Source of the DNA: Triticum aestivum
Lineage: Eukaryota > Streptophyta > Magnoliopsida > Poales > Poaceae
Assembly: GCF_018294505.1 (NCBI RefSeq)
Contig: NC_057809.1
Coordinates: forward strand, 136,870,979-136,934,978
Direction of reading: 5' to 3'
DNA length: 64,000 bases
A program made the translations under genes and the position numbers. A model generated the notes under the pieces. The model was given only the letters and a program-made list of their open reading frames with translations. It ran no database searches and was not told the DNA's origin. This document shows positions 12,418-25,263 of this stretch, one piece after another (positions within the stretch are counted from its first letter, which is position 1; every line of letters starts with the position of its first letter).

Positions 12418-14136
12418 TGTTGGTGAACGTAGTATCTCAAAAAAAATCCTACAATCACGCAAGATCTATCTAGGAGAAGCATAGCAATGAGCTGGGAGAG
12501 TGTGTCCACGTACCCTCGTAGACCGGAAGCAGAAGCGTTAAGTAACGCGGTTGATGTAGTCGAATGTCTTCGCGATCCAACCGGTCAAGTACCAAATGCA
12601 TGACACCCCCGTGATCTGCACACGTACAGCTCAGTGATGTCCCTCGAACTCTTGATCCAGCTGAGGCCGAGGGAGAGTTTCGTCAGCACGACGGTGTGGT
12701 GATGGTGATGATGAAGTTACCGGCGCAGGGCTTCGCCTAAGCGCACTGCAACGATATGACCGAGGTGTGTTCCTGTGGAGGGGGGGCACCGCACACGGCT
12801 AAGAGAAACTTTGGTGTACCTTGGGGGTGCCCCCTCCCACGTATATAAAGGGGGAGGGAGGAGGAGGCCGGCCAAGAGGAGGCGCACCCAAGGGGGGAGT
12901 CCTACTCCAAGTAGGATTCCCCCCCTTCCTACTTCCACAAGGAGAAGGGGGAAAGAGGAGGATGAGAGAAAGGAAAGGGGGGCGCCCCCCAACCCCTAGT
13001 CCAATTCGGTTTGGGCTTGGGAGGGCGCGCGCCTCCCTGGCTGCTGCCTCCTCTCTTCCACTAGGGCCCATGAAGGCCCATTAACCCCCAGGGGGTCCGG
13101 TAACCCCCCGGTACTCCGAAAAATACCCGATACACCTCGGAACTATTCTGGTGTCCGAATATAGTCTTCCAATATATCAATCTTTATGTATCGACCATTT
13201 CGAGACTCCTCATCATGTCTGTGATCTCATCCGGGACTCCGAACTACCTTCGGTACATCAAAACACATAAACTCATAATATCAATCGTCATCGAATGTTA
13301 AGCGTGTGGACCCTATGGGTTCGAGAACTATGTAGACATGACTGAGACACCTCTCGATCAATAACCAATAGTGGAACCTGGATGCTCATATTGGCTCCTA
13401 CATATTCTACGAAGATCTTTATCGATCAAACCGCATAACAACATACGTTGTTCCCTTTGTCATTGGTATGTTACTTGCCCGAGATTCGATCGTCGGTGTC
13501 ACTATACCTAGTTCAATCTCGTTACCGGCAAGTCTCTTTACTCGTTCCGCAATGCATCATCCCGTAACTAACTCATTATTACATTGCTTGCAAGGCTTAT
13601 AGTGATGTGCATTACCGAGAGGGCCCAGAGATACCTCTCCGACAATCGGAGTGACAAATCCTAATCTCGATCTATGCCAACTCAACAAACACCATCAGAT
13701 ACACCTGTAGAGCATCTTTATAATCACCCAGTTACGTTGTGACATTTGATAGCACACTAAGTGTTCCTCTGGTATTCAGGATTTGCATAATCTCATAGTC
13801 ATAGGAACATGTATAAGTCATGAAGAAAGCAATAGCAATAAACTAAACGATCATAGTGCTAAGCTAACGGATGGTTCATGTCAATCACATCATTCTCTAA
13901 TGATGTGATCCCGTTTATCAAATGACAACTTATGTCTATGGCTAGGAAACTCAACCATCTTTGATTAACGAGCTAGTCAAGTAGAGGCATACTAGTGACA
14001 CTCTGTTTGTCTATGTATTTACACATGTACTAAGTTTCCGGTTAATACAATTCTAGCATGAATAATAAACATTTATCATGATATAAGGAAATATAAATAA
14101 CAACTTTATTATTGCCTCTAGGACATATTTCCTTCA
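12418..14136 (-). repeat. 5' LTR of outer Copia element
   Basis: 1719 bases, a third copy of the same LTR family, from TGAAGGAAATATGTCC (minus, 14136) to the 12418 edge. It is more diverged from the other two than they are from each other, in keeping with an older element. Its own target duplication cannot be checked because its other end is outside the window. Confidence 0.85.
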
Positions 14137-14779
14137 CTTATTCCTTCATCCATCATGATCTCACTCAAAACTTGAAACTTCAATCACACAAAACTTAACA
14201 AAACCCTCGTGAGATCCGTTAGTATAAGCCATGAAGAGGCTAAAGGAAGGGAGACCGTGAAAGGTTTAGTATGATAACACAAATTCTATTCCTAGGGATT
14301 CAAGAGGCGTAGTCGTTAAACGTCAATGCTTTTGATTGATTATTGTAATCTTAATCATTGAGGCAACCCCACATGACGAATATGTAGGGCCTTCGGTTGG
14401 ACAACTGACTCTTGATGCAGGATGCGCGTCGGTCAAGACGCAATTTGGACACATTCTCCACTTCGATATGTAACAAGCACATCTTGATGGGTGACTTTTA
14501 GAGCACAATTTAAGATCACATTTGGTCCCGTCACAAATATATGATCGTAAGCATAAGACCTCATACCCATGCTTATTTTTATTATAAGTGTTCTTCCTGT
14601 GTTAGTTTGATTCACAATCCGGTACACGGCTGGAATTAATTCTTTAGCAAATGCTTATTTGAGACCCTAGCTTAAAGGGCACCATTCTCCCGTGGATTCG
14701 ATAACTCAGGTCACCTCTAAAAAAAGGCGAGAATCTTTTCTGCTCCATTTTCAGATCTCCATTTTCTGCTCCACTCTTC
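14137..14779. other. Unassigned sequence between Copia nest and B3-like fragment
   Basis: No convincing gene or complete element is seen. Short open frames here have no recognisable motif. It may be part of an older transposon or old intergenic DNA. Confidence 0.4.
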
Positions 14780-14995
14780 ATGCAAACAAAAATTAAAGTA
14801 TCGCACCAAGACCACGATGATAAAGAACTTGATGTCTTTATCAAGACTGTGAAGGATGGGCAGGCATTCATCACAAAGGGTTAGATTAAAGTTGTTAAAG
14901 TCTTCAACTTGAAGGAAGACACGATATGGGCCTTCCGTTTCTTCAACAACGAGAATGATCTGGATGTATTTCGCCTCGCTCCGTATCGTCTCTAA
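14780..14995 (+). pseudogene. B3-like DNA-binding domain fragment with one nonsense codon
   Basis: Reading from ATG 14780 gives 71 residues to TAA 14993-14995, interrupted only by TAG at 14882-14884, where a TGG (Trp) would fit. The reading includes FITKG, then IKVVKVFNLKEDT and WAFRFF, resembling the C-terminal half of a plant B3 domain (G-W-x-x-F .. L-x-x-D-x-x-x-F pattern). B3 proteins bind DNA in the nucleus. It is much shorter than a full B3 domain plus partner regions, so it is a fragment. The assignment rests on pattern memory only. Confidence 0.5.
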
Positions 14996-15734
14996 AGCTG
15001 TCCTTGCTAACTGTTGCTTGGTCCTAGCTAGTTGTTGTATTTCAATTCAATCAGTATGATGCTCTTGGAATTCTTGAACATGTGTTGTATGCTTGTTATA
15101 AATGACCAGTTTTGCCTGCATTCAAGTAGGAATGAAGTTTCTAGTATATTAATTAGCCATTGCAATAATCAGATTACATAGAATCTAATACCTCTGGTTT
15201 GGTACATAACATTGTAAATGGTTGCTAACGAAAAGGCGCGACCATTGAACTCTAACAACCCACATTCTGCATCTAAGCAAATGGATTGTGATGGATAAAT
15301 CACCGCACACAATCCTTGCTATAATATCGTCTGCTATAATCTAATTCATTAGACCATTAGTAACGAGAAATTGTTTGCGTACAACCAAATCATCAGCCAC
15401 ACTTATTCCTACATAATTGTCTGCGACGAACATACTTCTGCAAACAATTCTTTTTCAAAGAAGTGTGTGCAAATATTGAAAGAATCCCGCACATATACAA
15501 TTTCTCGGTCATTTGGGAACTCACGTGCATCGCATATGTTTTCTCGTTACGTGAACAATGGACCCCTATCACCAACCCACCCAAGCACACAGTTTGGGGG
15601 ACTATCTGCGATTGAGGGTCAGAATCGTGTGAATAACACTGTGATGTACTAGTCCTTGCCCTACATAAAAACCACAAAGACCACAACGAGCACTTCCAGT
15701 CATATGCTAAAATCAAACATCAATTCAACACAAG
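14996..15734. other. Unassigned sequence left of the Gypsy element
   Basis: AT-rich, no supported gene. Its last five bases, ACAAG, form the left target duplication of the Gypsy element. It presumably continues at 25748. Confidence 0.4.
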
Positions 15735-16215
15735 TGAGGGAGTCCTGGATTAGGGGGTGTTCGGGTAGCCGGACTATACCTTCGGCCGGACTCCTGGACT
15801 ATGAAGATACAAGATTGAAGACTTCGTCCCGTGTCCGGATGGGACTTTCCTTGGCGTGGAAGGCAAGCTTGGCGATGCGGATATTCAAGATCTCCTACCA
15901 TTGTAACCGACTCTGTGTAATCCTAACCCTATCCGGTGTCTATATAAACCAGAGGGTTGTAGTCCGTAGGCAATCAACTCCATACACAACAATCATACCA
16001 TAGGCTAGCTTCTAGGGTTTAGCCTCGATCTCGTGGTAGATCTACTCTTGTACTGCCCATATCATCAATATTAATCAAGCAGGAGTAGGGTATTACCTCC
16101 ATCGAGAGGGCCCGAACCTGGGTAAAACAAAGTGTCCCCTGTCTCCTGTTACCATCCGGCCTAGACGCACAGTTCGGGACCCCCTACCCGAGATCCGCCG
16201 GTTTTGACACCGACA
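15735..16215 (+). repeat. 5' LTR of Gypsy element
   Basis: 481 bases, TG..CA ends (TGAGGGAG .. ACACCGACA). A TATA box (TCTATATAAACC) lies about 210 bases in. The sequence TTGGTGCTTTCATTGAG directly downstream is the candidate primer site but I cannot match it to a tRNA with confidence. Confidence 0.9.
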
Positions 16216-16253
16216 TTGGTGCTTTCATTGAGAGTTCCTCTGTGCCGTCACAA

Positions 16254-17636
16254 TGAGGAAGGATGCCTCTTCTCGTCTTTAAAGACGGTGCCGTTGCTAA
16301 GGGAGCCTTGGCTGTTGGCCAGACCCTCCGGCTAGGTGGTTTCCTCATGACCACATGTTCGGCTGTTGCGCCGACGGTGACCTCTCTGGTCATCAAAAGC
16401 AACCTACACGTCAGCTCGGAGCTCGTCGAGCAGCTAGATCCAATGGAGCTCTCTTCCGTAAATGAGCTCTTGGATCGCATCGCCGCCCTGGGGGTCGCTA
16501 CGGATTACGACCAGGTTGGGCTTAAACCCGATCTAAGAGAAATTAACTCTCCCCAAGTCACCCACCACGTTGCCGTGGTAGAGGCGCAGTGCGGCGACCC
16601 TTCATCTATTTTAAGGACTAGCTACGTCCGAATTCCCGACTCCTCCAAGCCGGATACCCGCGGAGGGGAGGATGTAACTCAAGACCTGAGCCTAGGATCA
16701 GGCAACGGGCTAGATTCGTTGGACAACATCCAAGAATCCGAACTTCAGAGTTCGGAAACTCTTCGGCCTCCGAATCTTGGATTGGGTGAGGTTTCAGATT
16801 CAATGACACCCGCCCACCCGAACATAAGCGATCTCTCCCAAATCAGGCAGAGGCCCGAGGAAATAGTACATCATTACTGGGCCAGATTCCTCCTGGTTAT
16901 GAACATGATAAAGGATTGCCGCGAGGAAGACGCAATCTCAATTTTCTGCAGTAATTGCACAGACGAGGGAATCCTTAACGCCATAATTTGTCGTGATATT
17001 ACACGCTTCGCTGACTTGGCGTCCATAGTACAAAAATATTGTGCGATGGAAAGCGCCTGGAAAACCGAAATAAAATTTTGGGATAATCTGGCCTTGAATA
17101 GTAATCCCGTCCGAACTAAGAGGGTGCATCATCATAGGACACCCGGGATAAACACCAAAAAGCCAAAACCCTTTACAGGGCATGGAACCGTACTGGAAAG
17201 GTGGCTTAATGGACCCTGTAGAATTCACAGTACAGAGGACGCCACACCAACTCATAGCCTTAGAGCATGTTGGATACTCCGGCAGGTGGCCAAAATTGGC
17301 AAGGACCTCTTAATTCTGGAGGCCGCAGAAAGCCAGCCCGAGGACGCCAGTACCGTTCTCACAGTCTTCGAGACTTTCGCATCAAACAATGTGCAAAAAA
17401 GAACACTCCGCAACCTCGCTGAAGTCTATCAAGTTGCAACAATAAATCCATGGAGCGACACTGCCATTACCTTCAACACAAGTGATGAACCTAGATTCCG
17501 AACAGCCCGAGCACCAGCCGCATTGGTCCTCAGTCCCATAGTGGATGGCTTTCGCCTCACCAAGGTGCTCATGGATGGAGGCAGCGGATTGAACCTCATT
17601 TATGAGGAAACCCTTCAAAAAATGGAAATAGACTAG
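16254..17636 (+). pseudogene. Gypsy gag-protease, lightly broken
   Basis: Gag forms the particle; the protease matures it. The likely start ATG is at 16254 (MRKDASS), but an indel near 16275 shifts the frame, so the long open frame begins at 16263. Gag core with HHYWARFLLVMNMIKDC near residues 205-220 of that frame; protease active site LMDGGSGLNLIY near the end (DGGSG in place of DTGS). A TAG at 17634-17636 stands where the reading continues in the same frame into 17637 onward, most simply TGG to TAG. Only single-base lesions separate this from an open gag-pol frame. Confidence 0.85.
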
Positions 17637-20600
17637 AGCCGCGTCGAGCGAAGCAGCACAACCTTTAGAGGAATAATCCCCAGTCGGGAAGCGCGCTGCA
17701 CAGGAAAAATCACACTAGATGTGGTGTTCGGCACGCCGGATAATTACAGGTCCGAAGAAGTCACGTTTCAAGTGGCCCCGTTTAAGAGCGGACATCACGC
17801 TTTACTGGGACGGGAAGCATTCACAATCTTCCAAGCAATACCCCATTACGGGTACATGAAGCTTAAGATGCCCGGGCCGAACGAAATTATCACTCTAGCT
17901 AGTGATCCGGATGTTGCACTCCGTGCCGAAAACAAGACAGCCGCATTAACCCTTGAGGCACTATCTGAAGCCCTAGCAGCCGAGGAACTGACTGCGCTGC
18001 GCTCCACGGTTAACAGGGATGATGTGATACTCGATAAGAGATCCAAATCCACATCCTTCAAGCCAGCTGACGAAATAGTCAAATTCCAGGTCCATCCAGC
18101 GGACCCCAATAAAACAGCTTCCATCGGGGCACGACTGAACCCTGATGTAGACGCCGCACTGCGAGAGTTCCTACGAGAGAACTGGGACATTTTCGCCTGG
18201 CACCCTTCAGACATGCCAGGGATCCCACGCAAGCTGGCCGAACACAGCTTAAATATCCTAAAAGGATTCAAACCTGTCAAACAAGCCCTTCGGCGTTTTT
18301 CCGAACCCAAGAGACAGGCTATGGGAGAGGAGCTAGCCAAGCTATTGGAGGCCGGATTCATTAGAGACATAAAACATCCGGACTGGCTAGCAAACTTGGT
18401 GATGGTACCAAAGAAGGACAAATCCTGGCGCCTGTGTGTCGATTTTAAAGACCTTAACAAGGCTTGCCCAAAGGATCCCTTCCCCCTCCCCCGTATCGAT
18501 CAAATTATCGATGCCACCGCAGGACACGACTCGTTGTGTTTCCTCGACGCATACTCCGGTTACCATCAAATCAAGATGGCAGAATCAGACCAAGCTGCAA
18601 CAGCATTCATCACACCATACGGCCCATCCTGCTTCAACACAATGCCCTTCGGACTGAAAAACGCCGGTGCAACATATCAACGCATGATCCAGACATGTCT
18701 GGCAAATCAGATCGGCAAAACAGTGGAGGCGTATGTGGATGACGCGATCGTCAAATCAAGACATGTCGAATCTCTAATAGACGACTTGAGGCTTACATTG
18801 ATAACCTCCGAAAATACGACATCAAGCTCAACCCAGAAAAATGCGTCTTCGGCGTTCCAGTCGGAAAGCTCTTGGGTGTCATTGTATCCGGTAGAGGAAC
18901 TGAAGCTAATCCAGCCAAGATCCGAGCTTTGTCACAATTGGATATCCCAAAGGACCTCAAACAAATACAAAAATTAACCGGATGTGTGGCGGCTTTAAGC
19001 CGCTTCATCTCCCGCTTGGGAGAAAAGGCACTACCCCTCTATCGCCTCCTTCGGCGCACCGAACACTTCGAGTGGACGGAGGCCGCCACAGCCGGACTTG
19101 ATGAAATAAAAGCCATATTGGCAACAAACCCAGTCCTGGCCGCGCCGAACACCGGCGAACCAATGTTATTGTACATTGCAGCAACACATCAAGTTGTCAG
19201 CGCAGTGCTCGTTGTCGAGCGGGAAACGGACGGACACAAATTCCCCCTTCAAAGGCCGGTCTACTACGTATCCACTGTCCTCACTCCATGCAAATCACGG
19301 TACCCGCATTATCAAAAGATTGCATACGCGATATTCATGGCATCCCGGAAGCTACGACACTACTTTCAAGAGTGTTCCATAACAGTAGCCTCGGAAGTAC
19401 CACTCAACGATATTATCAACAACCGCGACACAACGGGCCGGATTGCAAAATGGGTCATCGAGCTCCTCCCGTTCGATATAACCTATAAGCCACGGCGAGC
19501 TATTAAATCGCAAGTTTTGGCCGACTTCGTCGCAGAATGGACGGAGGCCGAGCTCCCTAAAGAGTACGGCACATATTCAAACTGGATTATGCATTTTGAC
19601 GGCTCCAAAATGTTGGCCGGACTGGGGGCTGGCGTCGTCCTGACGTCCCCCACAGGAGACACAGTCCAATATGTGCTCCAGATCATGTACATGGATTCCA
19701 ACAATGCAGCCGAATATGAGGCCCTCCTACATGGTCTCCGGATAGCAGTATCCATGGGTATCCAGCGCCTAGAGGTACGCGGGGATTCAAACCTCGCGAT
19801 ATCCCAAATAAATGGAGACTTCGATGCCAAGGACCCAAAAATGGCAGCTTACCGCAACGCCATCCTAAAAATGTCAGCTCGATTCGAAGGGCTGGAGTTT
19901 CACCATATAGCCCGAGAAAACAATCAAGCAGCGGACGTCCTGGCACGCATCGGAGCAAAACGCGATGCAGTCCCCCCCAACATCTTTTCGAAAAGATTGT
20001 TCAAGCCATCCGTAACATGGGAGGGGAAACCCGTAAATAACAGCCCGGACCCAGCCGCACCACTCGACGCCGAACAATCTGACACAATTGGAGGCTCTGC
20101 CAATGAAATTACACCTTCAGCCCACGTAATAATGGCGGTCATCGCCCCGTGGACAGAACCATTCCTAGCCTACCTTACTAGGCAGGAACTCCCGGAGGAC
20201 CAAAACGAGGCCCGCTGCATAGTGCGGCGATCTAAAGCCTATAGAGTCCATGAGGGAGAGCTTTATAAGAAAAGCACTACCAGAGTCCTTCAAAGGTGCA
20301 TCTCCGAAGAGGAAGGGCGGAACCTTCTGGCCGAAATTCATGCCGGACTCAGTGGTCACCACGTCGCTGCTTGGTCCCTTGTTAGCAAGGCTTTCCGTAC
20401 AGGCTTTTATTGGCCGACGGCCCGGGCAGACGCTCAGGACTTAGTCCAACGATGCGCTGGTTGCCAACTTTTTGCCAACCAAAGCCATATGCCACCCACC
20501 GCACTCCAAACTATACCCATCACCTGGCCTTTTGCGGTCTGGGGGCTTGACATGGTCGGACCCCTTAAAGGTGGGATCGATAGGAAAAAATACTTACTGG

Positions 20601-21381
20601 TCATGGTGGACAAATTCACCAAATGGATAGAAGCCAAGCCTGTTAAAACGGCCGAATCCGGACCTGTGATAGACTTCATATCCGGGGTGGTACACCGCTA
20701 TGGCGTCCCCCACAGCATCATAACCGATAACGGTACAAACTTTACCGCCGACGAGGTAAAACTCTGGTGCAAAAACATGGGCGTCAAGCTCGATTATGCT
20801 TCCGTCTATTACCCACAAACCAATGGCCAGGTCGAACATGCAAATGGTCTTATAATGAGCGACATTAAACCCAGACTGGTGCGGCCCCTCAAGGAATCTA
20901 ACATGCACTGGGTAGAGGAGCTCGACTCCGTGCTATGGGGGATGCGGACCATGCCAAATCGCACCACCGGATACACACCATTTTTTATGGTGTACGGCGC
21001 AGAGGCAGTTCTGCCCTGCGACATAATTCATGACTCACCTAGAGTGCGCATGTACGAAGAAAGAGAAGCCGAGCTCGATCGGCAGGACAACTTGGACGCC
21101 TTGGAGGAGGAGCGCGACGTGGCAAAAGCCCGTTCCGCATTTTATCAACAGCAGGCCCGAAGATATCAAAGCAGAGAAGTACGGGCCAAGAATTACAATG
21201 TTGGCGAACTAGTTCTACGCCTGCCGGATAAAAAAAGGACAAACTCAAGCCCAAGTGGGAAGGTCCATTCATAATTGACCAAGTCCTGACTGGCGGGGCG
21301 TACCGCCTGCGAGATGCGTCGGATAACCGACTCGAGCCGAACCCGTGGAACGCCACCTGTCTCCGAAGATTCTATGCCTAG
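17637..21381 (+). pseudogene. Gypsy pol: RT, RNase H, integrase, two frameshifts
   Basis: Continues in frame from the TAG. RT: WRLCVDFKDLNKACPKD, then YVDD at 18732-18743. A one-base frameshift near 18796 moves the frame; RT thumb, connection and RNase H follow (FDGSKM near 19600, ENNQAADVLA near 19920). Integrase has the HHCC finger (HAG..GHH .. CAGC) near 20340-20460 and a complete acidic triad: GLDMVGP (20549), TDNGTNF and NGQVEHA. A second frameshift lies in the A run near 21229-21236; after it the reading ends at TAG 21379-21381. Domain order is that of Gypsy elements of the Tat/Athila type. Confidence 0.88.
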
Positions 21382-22171
21382 CGCCGGACTCTGTGTTCGT
21401 CTCCTTCCTCTGTCCATTTTTTGCATTTTTCTGTCTTGCATTTCTCTCCTTCCCCTCTTTTCTTTTATAGCCCTTAAAGGCTTATCTAGTGACGCGCCAC
21501 TCGCGCTCATTAAACCTGGGGGCTTCTTTAACAGAAGCTTATTTATACGGGCTTCACGCCCAACACATGCGTCAAACTTCCGCATGTACCTTTTTCTTCA
21601 CCATTATATGCATCGATATGACTTAAGTTTTGGCCAAGCTGGGTTGCCTGGCTCCTGTGCTTATCCCTACGTTCCCGATTGTTCGGCTAGGTGGTAAAGG
21701 GAGCACCTCTGCGATTGTTACTGCCGGGTCAGCCGGATGTGTACCTCAGACTGGGTGAAGCCAAAAGCTAGCGTTCTTAAAGGAATATTCGGTCGGTGAG
21801 ATAAAAGATGATCTTTTTTCTTTTTTTATATGCGCCCCCAGATGCTTTTTTCTGCGTCTTTTTACGCAGTCCGGACATGCACTTCAGGGCATGCCTCCCA
21901 GCGAAAGGAACCCCTAACGGAACTATTCTCTCTGGAAGATGTTTCTTACTAACCATGTAATATAACATAACTAGTCGGGCACTTGTCTGATAAAGCACTA
22001 ATGACCCCTACGCCTGGTCTCCACGCATACCATGGTTCTTATATAACCGCTATGGTATTCGGACACACTCCGGACCGTCAGGTCCCAAGGTCGAAGCGAA
22101 AAGTTCGGCAACGACAAACGATCTACAATCCGGCTAGAAGGCATTACACATGTCAATTCAAAATTACATAG

Positions 22172-24940
22172 TCATTCCGACTGATTGTATTCCTCTTCTA
22201 TACCATCTAACAGGCTGTCTAATTTACAGTCCTGCTGGGAATACTTCGCGGCCAACTCTACTTGGCCGTATACTAAGATCACAAGGATCTCCTTCCTGTC
22301 AGTCCCCACTGGTCCGACCTCGGCCATGTGGTTTGGGTCAGACTTCGTAAAACGGGTCTTCACCATGGCCCAGGCTTCCCTAGCGCCTTGTCGGCAGGCC
22401 GATATCTTCCATAACCGGAAGCGCCGTCGAGCTCCCTTCAGCTTCTCCGCAAGCTCTCCAAGGCCCTCGGGCATGGAGTGGGCAGGCCATAAGGCTTGGG
22501 CAACACCTCGCATCGCCTGCCGAATTCGCTCGTGCAGTTGCATGAGTTCGGGAAGAAGGTCACCCGTAGAACCGGGCATCTCCTCTGCAGGACGACCTGT
22601 GAGCATACCTACAGACATTACTCTGTTAGTCGACTTCTTCGCCGAACTCTTTTTTCAAAGTTCGTTCAAGCACTTACTAAAAATGCCGCGTCGAAGCCGC
22701 TGATTCTCCTTCAGGGAGTCCGACAGCTGGCCACAAACACTTTAAGTTCGACGTCCAGCTTGGTGTTGGCATCCTGAAGATCATTCTTCTCTCGCCTCAC
22801 CCTTGTCAACATACTCTCACCGGCCTTTAGCTGGCGTAAGAGTTGTTGTTTGTCCGGATCGAGTCCGGCGCCATCTGCAATATGATTTGTCAGATTTACA
22901 CCCACACCGCACAATACTAATCTTTCGAAGTGTATCTTACCTGAGGGGGTCTCTTTGGACTCCCCTGCTGCGGCTAGTGCGGCCTCTAGTTGGGCCTTGC
23001 ACTTTTCTAGCTCCTGGGACAGTACAGTATTCTTCTTTGTAAGAACCTGCATATTAAAAGATCCTTAAAACAGTTTCTCTAACTGTTTCAAGTCTCGGGG
23101 GCTACTGGTATATATATATTTGACCAAAATTTTCTTACCCATATGTCTTTTACATACTGCTCCGTGGCTCTGGCTAAACCATTTTGAGCGGCACGGAGGT
23201 ACGCATCTCCCGAATTAAAGGCATCTAAAGCCTCTTGGGAGAAACAAGCGTCGCGTAGAACTGTCCGGCGACGCATGTGGTTCATGGCACTCTCCACTTC
23301 AGAATTTGTGGCAGACAACCTGTCCTCATCCTCTGTCGGAGGAGCGTCCGGTATGCGCCTTGTGCTCGCCTCCGCTTCCTGGCCAGCCGTTGGAGCCTGG
23401 CTGGTGGAGGCGCGATTGGCAACCTCTCCGGATGTAGTCCGGCGAGGTCTCTTCGTTCTGAAGATAGCACGAATGTTAAATATGCCCTGACAGAATAACA
23501 CCAGGGAAACAGAGGGTGCGCTATACCTTTGCGCCGGCATCTCAGTCCGGACTTCATTCCTTTTTGCCCCATGGGGCCCCGCGGCCCCTCGTTGGCTAGC
23601 CGCCGCAGGTTCGGCCTCCTGCCTCGGAAAACTCCCCTGCAAAACACGGTTGTCGTTAGAAACACCGGAATACGCGAGAGTGCAATCTCTCTCAAGGGAA
23701 TGAGACTCCGGTTTCTGTCACCTGGGAGGCCGGAATTAACCCTGGGTAATCAGCCATGATGGCTACCAAGGTATTGTCCTTGCTTAGCTGATGGAACACC
23801 CCGTCGATAAGATCCACCGATATGTCTGGATCCTCTTCGGAGTCCGGATTGAGGGACCGTTCTGGGTCCTTGGGCTGTGGAGGGCGGCTGCTTATGTCCT
23901 TTACCTCCTGTCGCAGTTCCTGCATTGAAGTCGTTAGACTACCTATCTAACCATGGGAGTATAAAACAAACGGGCAAGTGCAATTGTTCACTTACCCAAC
24001 TTGGAGGATCGTACATACTGAATCCGGCCTGCGGATTTACGCGGAGGAATTCCTCCTTTTCTCCCTTATACAAAGAGGATAAGATCTTTACTAAGGCGAC
24101 GGCTGAGTCCGACCCCTTACGACCGTAACGTGTGGCATCATCCTCCCCATTGAAATCCCACATGGGGTGGCCTCTATATTGAAGCGGCTGCACCCCCCGC
24201 ATAATGCATGCGGCGATGACTCCAATCATGGTTAGTCCGGAATGAGCCAACAGTCTTATCCGGCCCATCAGGTAAAGGACGTCTCTGTCACTTTCTCTCT
24301 GAGAGCTCCGCGGACGCCAGCTCAAGCGTTTCTTCAATGGAGCACTGTTGAACTCAGGGAGACCGACCCGGATAGGGTACGGTAGCGGCACGTCATCTAT
24401 GTAAAACCATTCCGAAGGCCAGTCCTCGGACGCCTTCTTTGGGGTTCCGGATAGGTATCCGGTCCCGGCGATGCGCCATACTTCGGCTCCGCCCACTTGA
24501 TATATAGACCCCTTTTCAGAACGGGGCACCAGGCAGAACAACCTCTTCCACAGCGCGAAATGAGCCTCAACGCCTAAAACTAGCTCGCAGAGGGCGACGA
24601 AACACGCAATGTGCAATACGGAGGCGGGCGTGAGATTGTGCAGCTGGAGGCCGTAGAACTCCAGAAGCCCGCGGAGAAATGGGTGAATTGGAAATCCCAG
24701 TCCCCTTATTAGATAGGGGACGAGGCACACCTGCTCTCCTTTAGAAGGATTGGGGGTGTTCTCCGCTTGTTTTCCGTCATTATAGGTGGCGAGACCGGCT
24801 CGGACCGGGACCATGCATGCCTGAGGGAGGAATCCCTGGGCCTGAAGTGACGCTAACTTGCTATGCGGGATGGTGCAACTCTCCCAGTCCCCGGGTTTGG
24901 GACCGGAGGGGCGAGGGGAGGAGCTGCGACGACTGGTCAT
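22172..24940 (-). CDS. Spliced antisense gene inside Gypsy element (7 exons, one frameshift)
   Basis: Seven minus-strand exons with GT-AG introns and matching phases: 24940-23996, 23919-23722, 23636-23527, 23457-23139, 23046-22941, 22874-22678, 22608-22172; about 770 residues. Exon 1 (315 residues from ATG 24940) contains RGLGFPIHPFLRGLLEFYG and LHIACFVALCEL, resembling the Pfam family called putative gypsy type transposon (Transposase_28). Middle exons are acidic and low complexity; exons 5-6 look coiled-coil. Exon 6 carries a one-base indel near 22740 that makes TGA at 22711, so this copy is probably not intact. Function is unknown. Antisense extra ORFs are known in some Tat-lineage elements such as maize Grande; the 7-exon model is my inference from splice sites. 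Confidence 0.7.
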
Positions 24941-25263
24941 GTTGGAATGGACCTTTGCTGGAAGCGCTCTGATGATAACTCGCGGAAAGGAGAAGATGTG
25001 GTTTGGACCTAAATCCCCATCCCGTTAAATAGGCGACTCGTTTATACGGCTAGGGGTGTGGATGTAAAAACACCCCGGCTTTTCGCATTTGTTTGAACAC
25101 GTGGAAGACGGCTATTATTGGGCATGGAAGCCGAGGAGGACTACATTACAAAAATCGGACATTATTCCTACAGGTACACAAGATTTGGAGAGGAACCTGC
25201 CTTGCAATGCCGAACAATCTGCGCGCCGGACTCATCGTCATTGAAGCCTGGTTCGGGGGCTAC

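Noticed and set aside
3591..14136. Tandem LTR-LTR recombinant as an explanation for three LTRs
   Set aside because: The GCCGC duplication and the leader sequence continuing across the inner element show a simple nested insertion.
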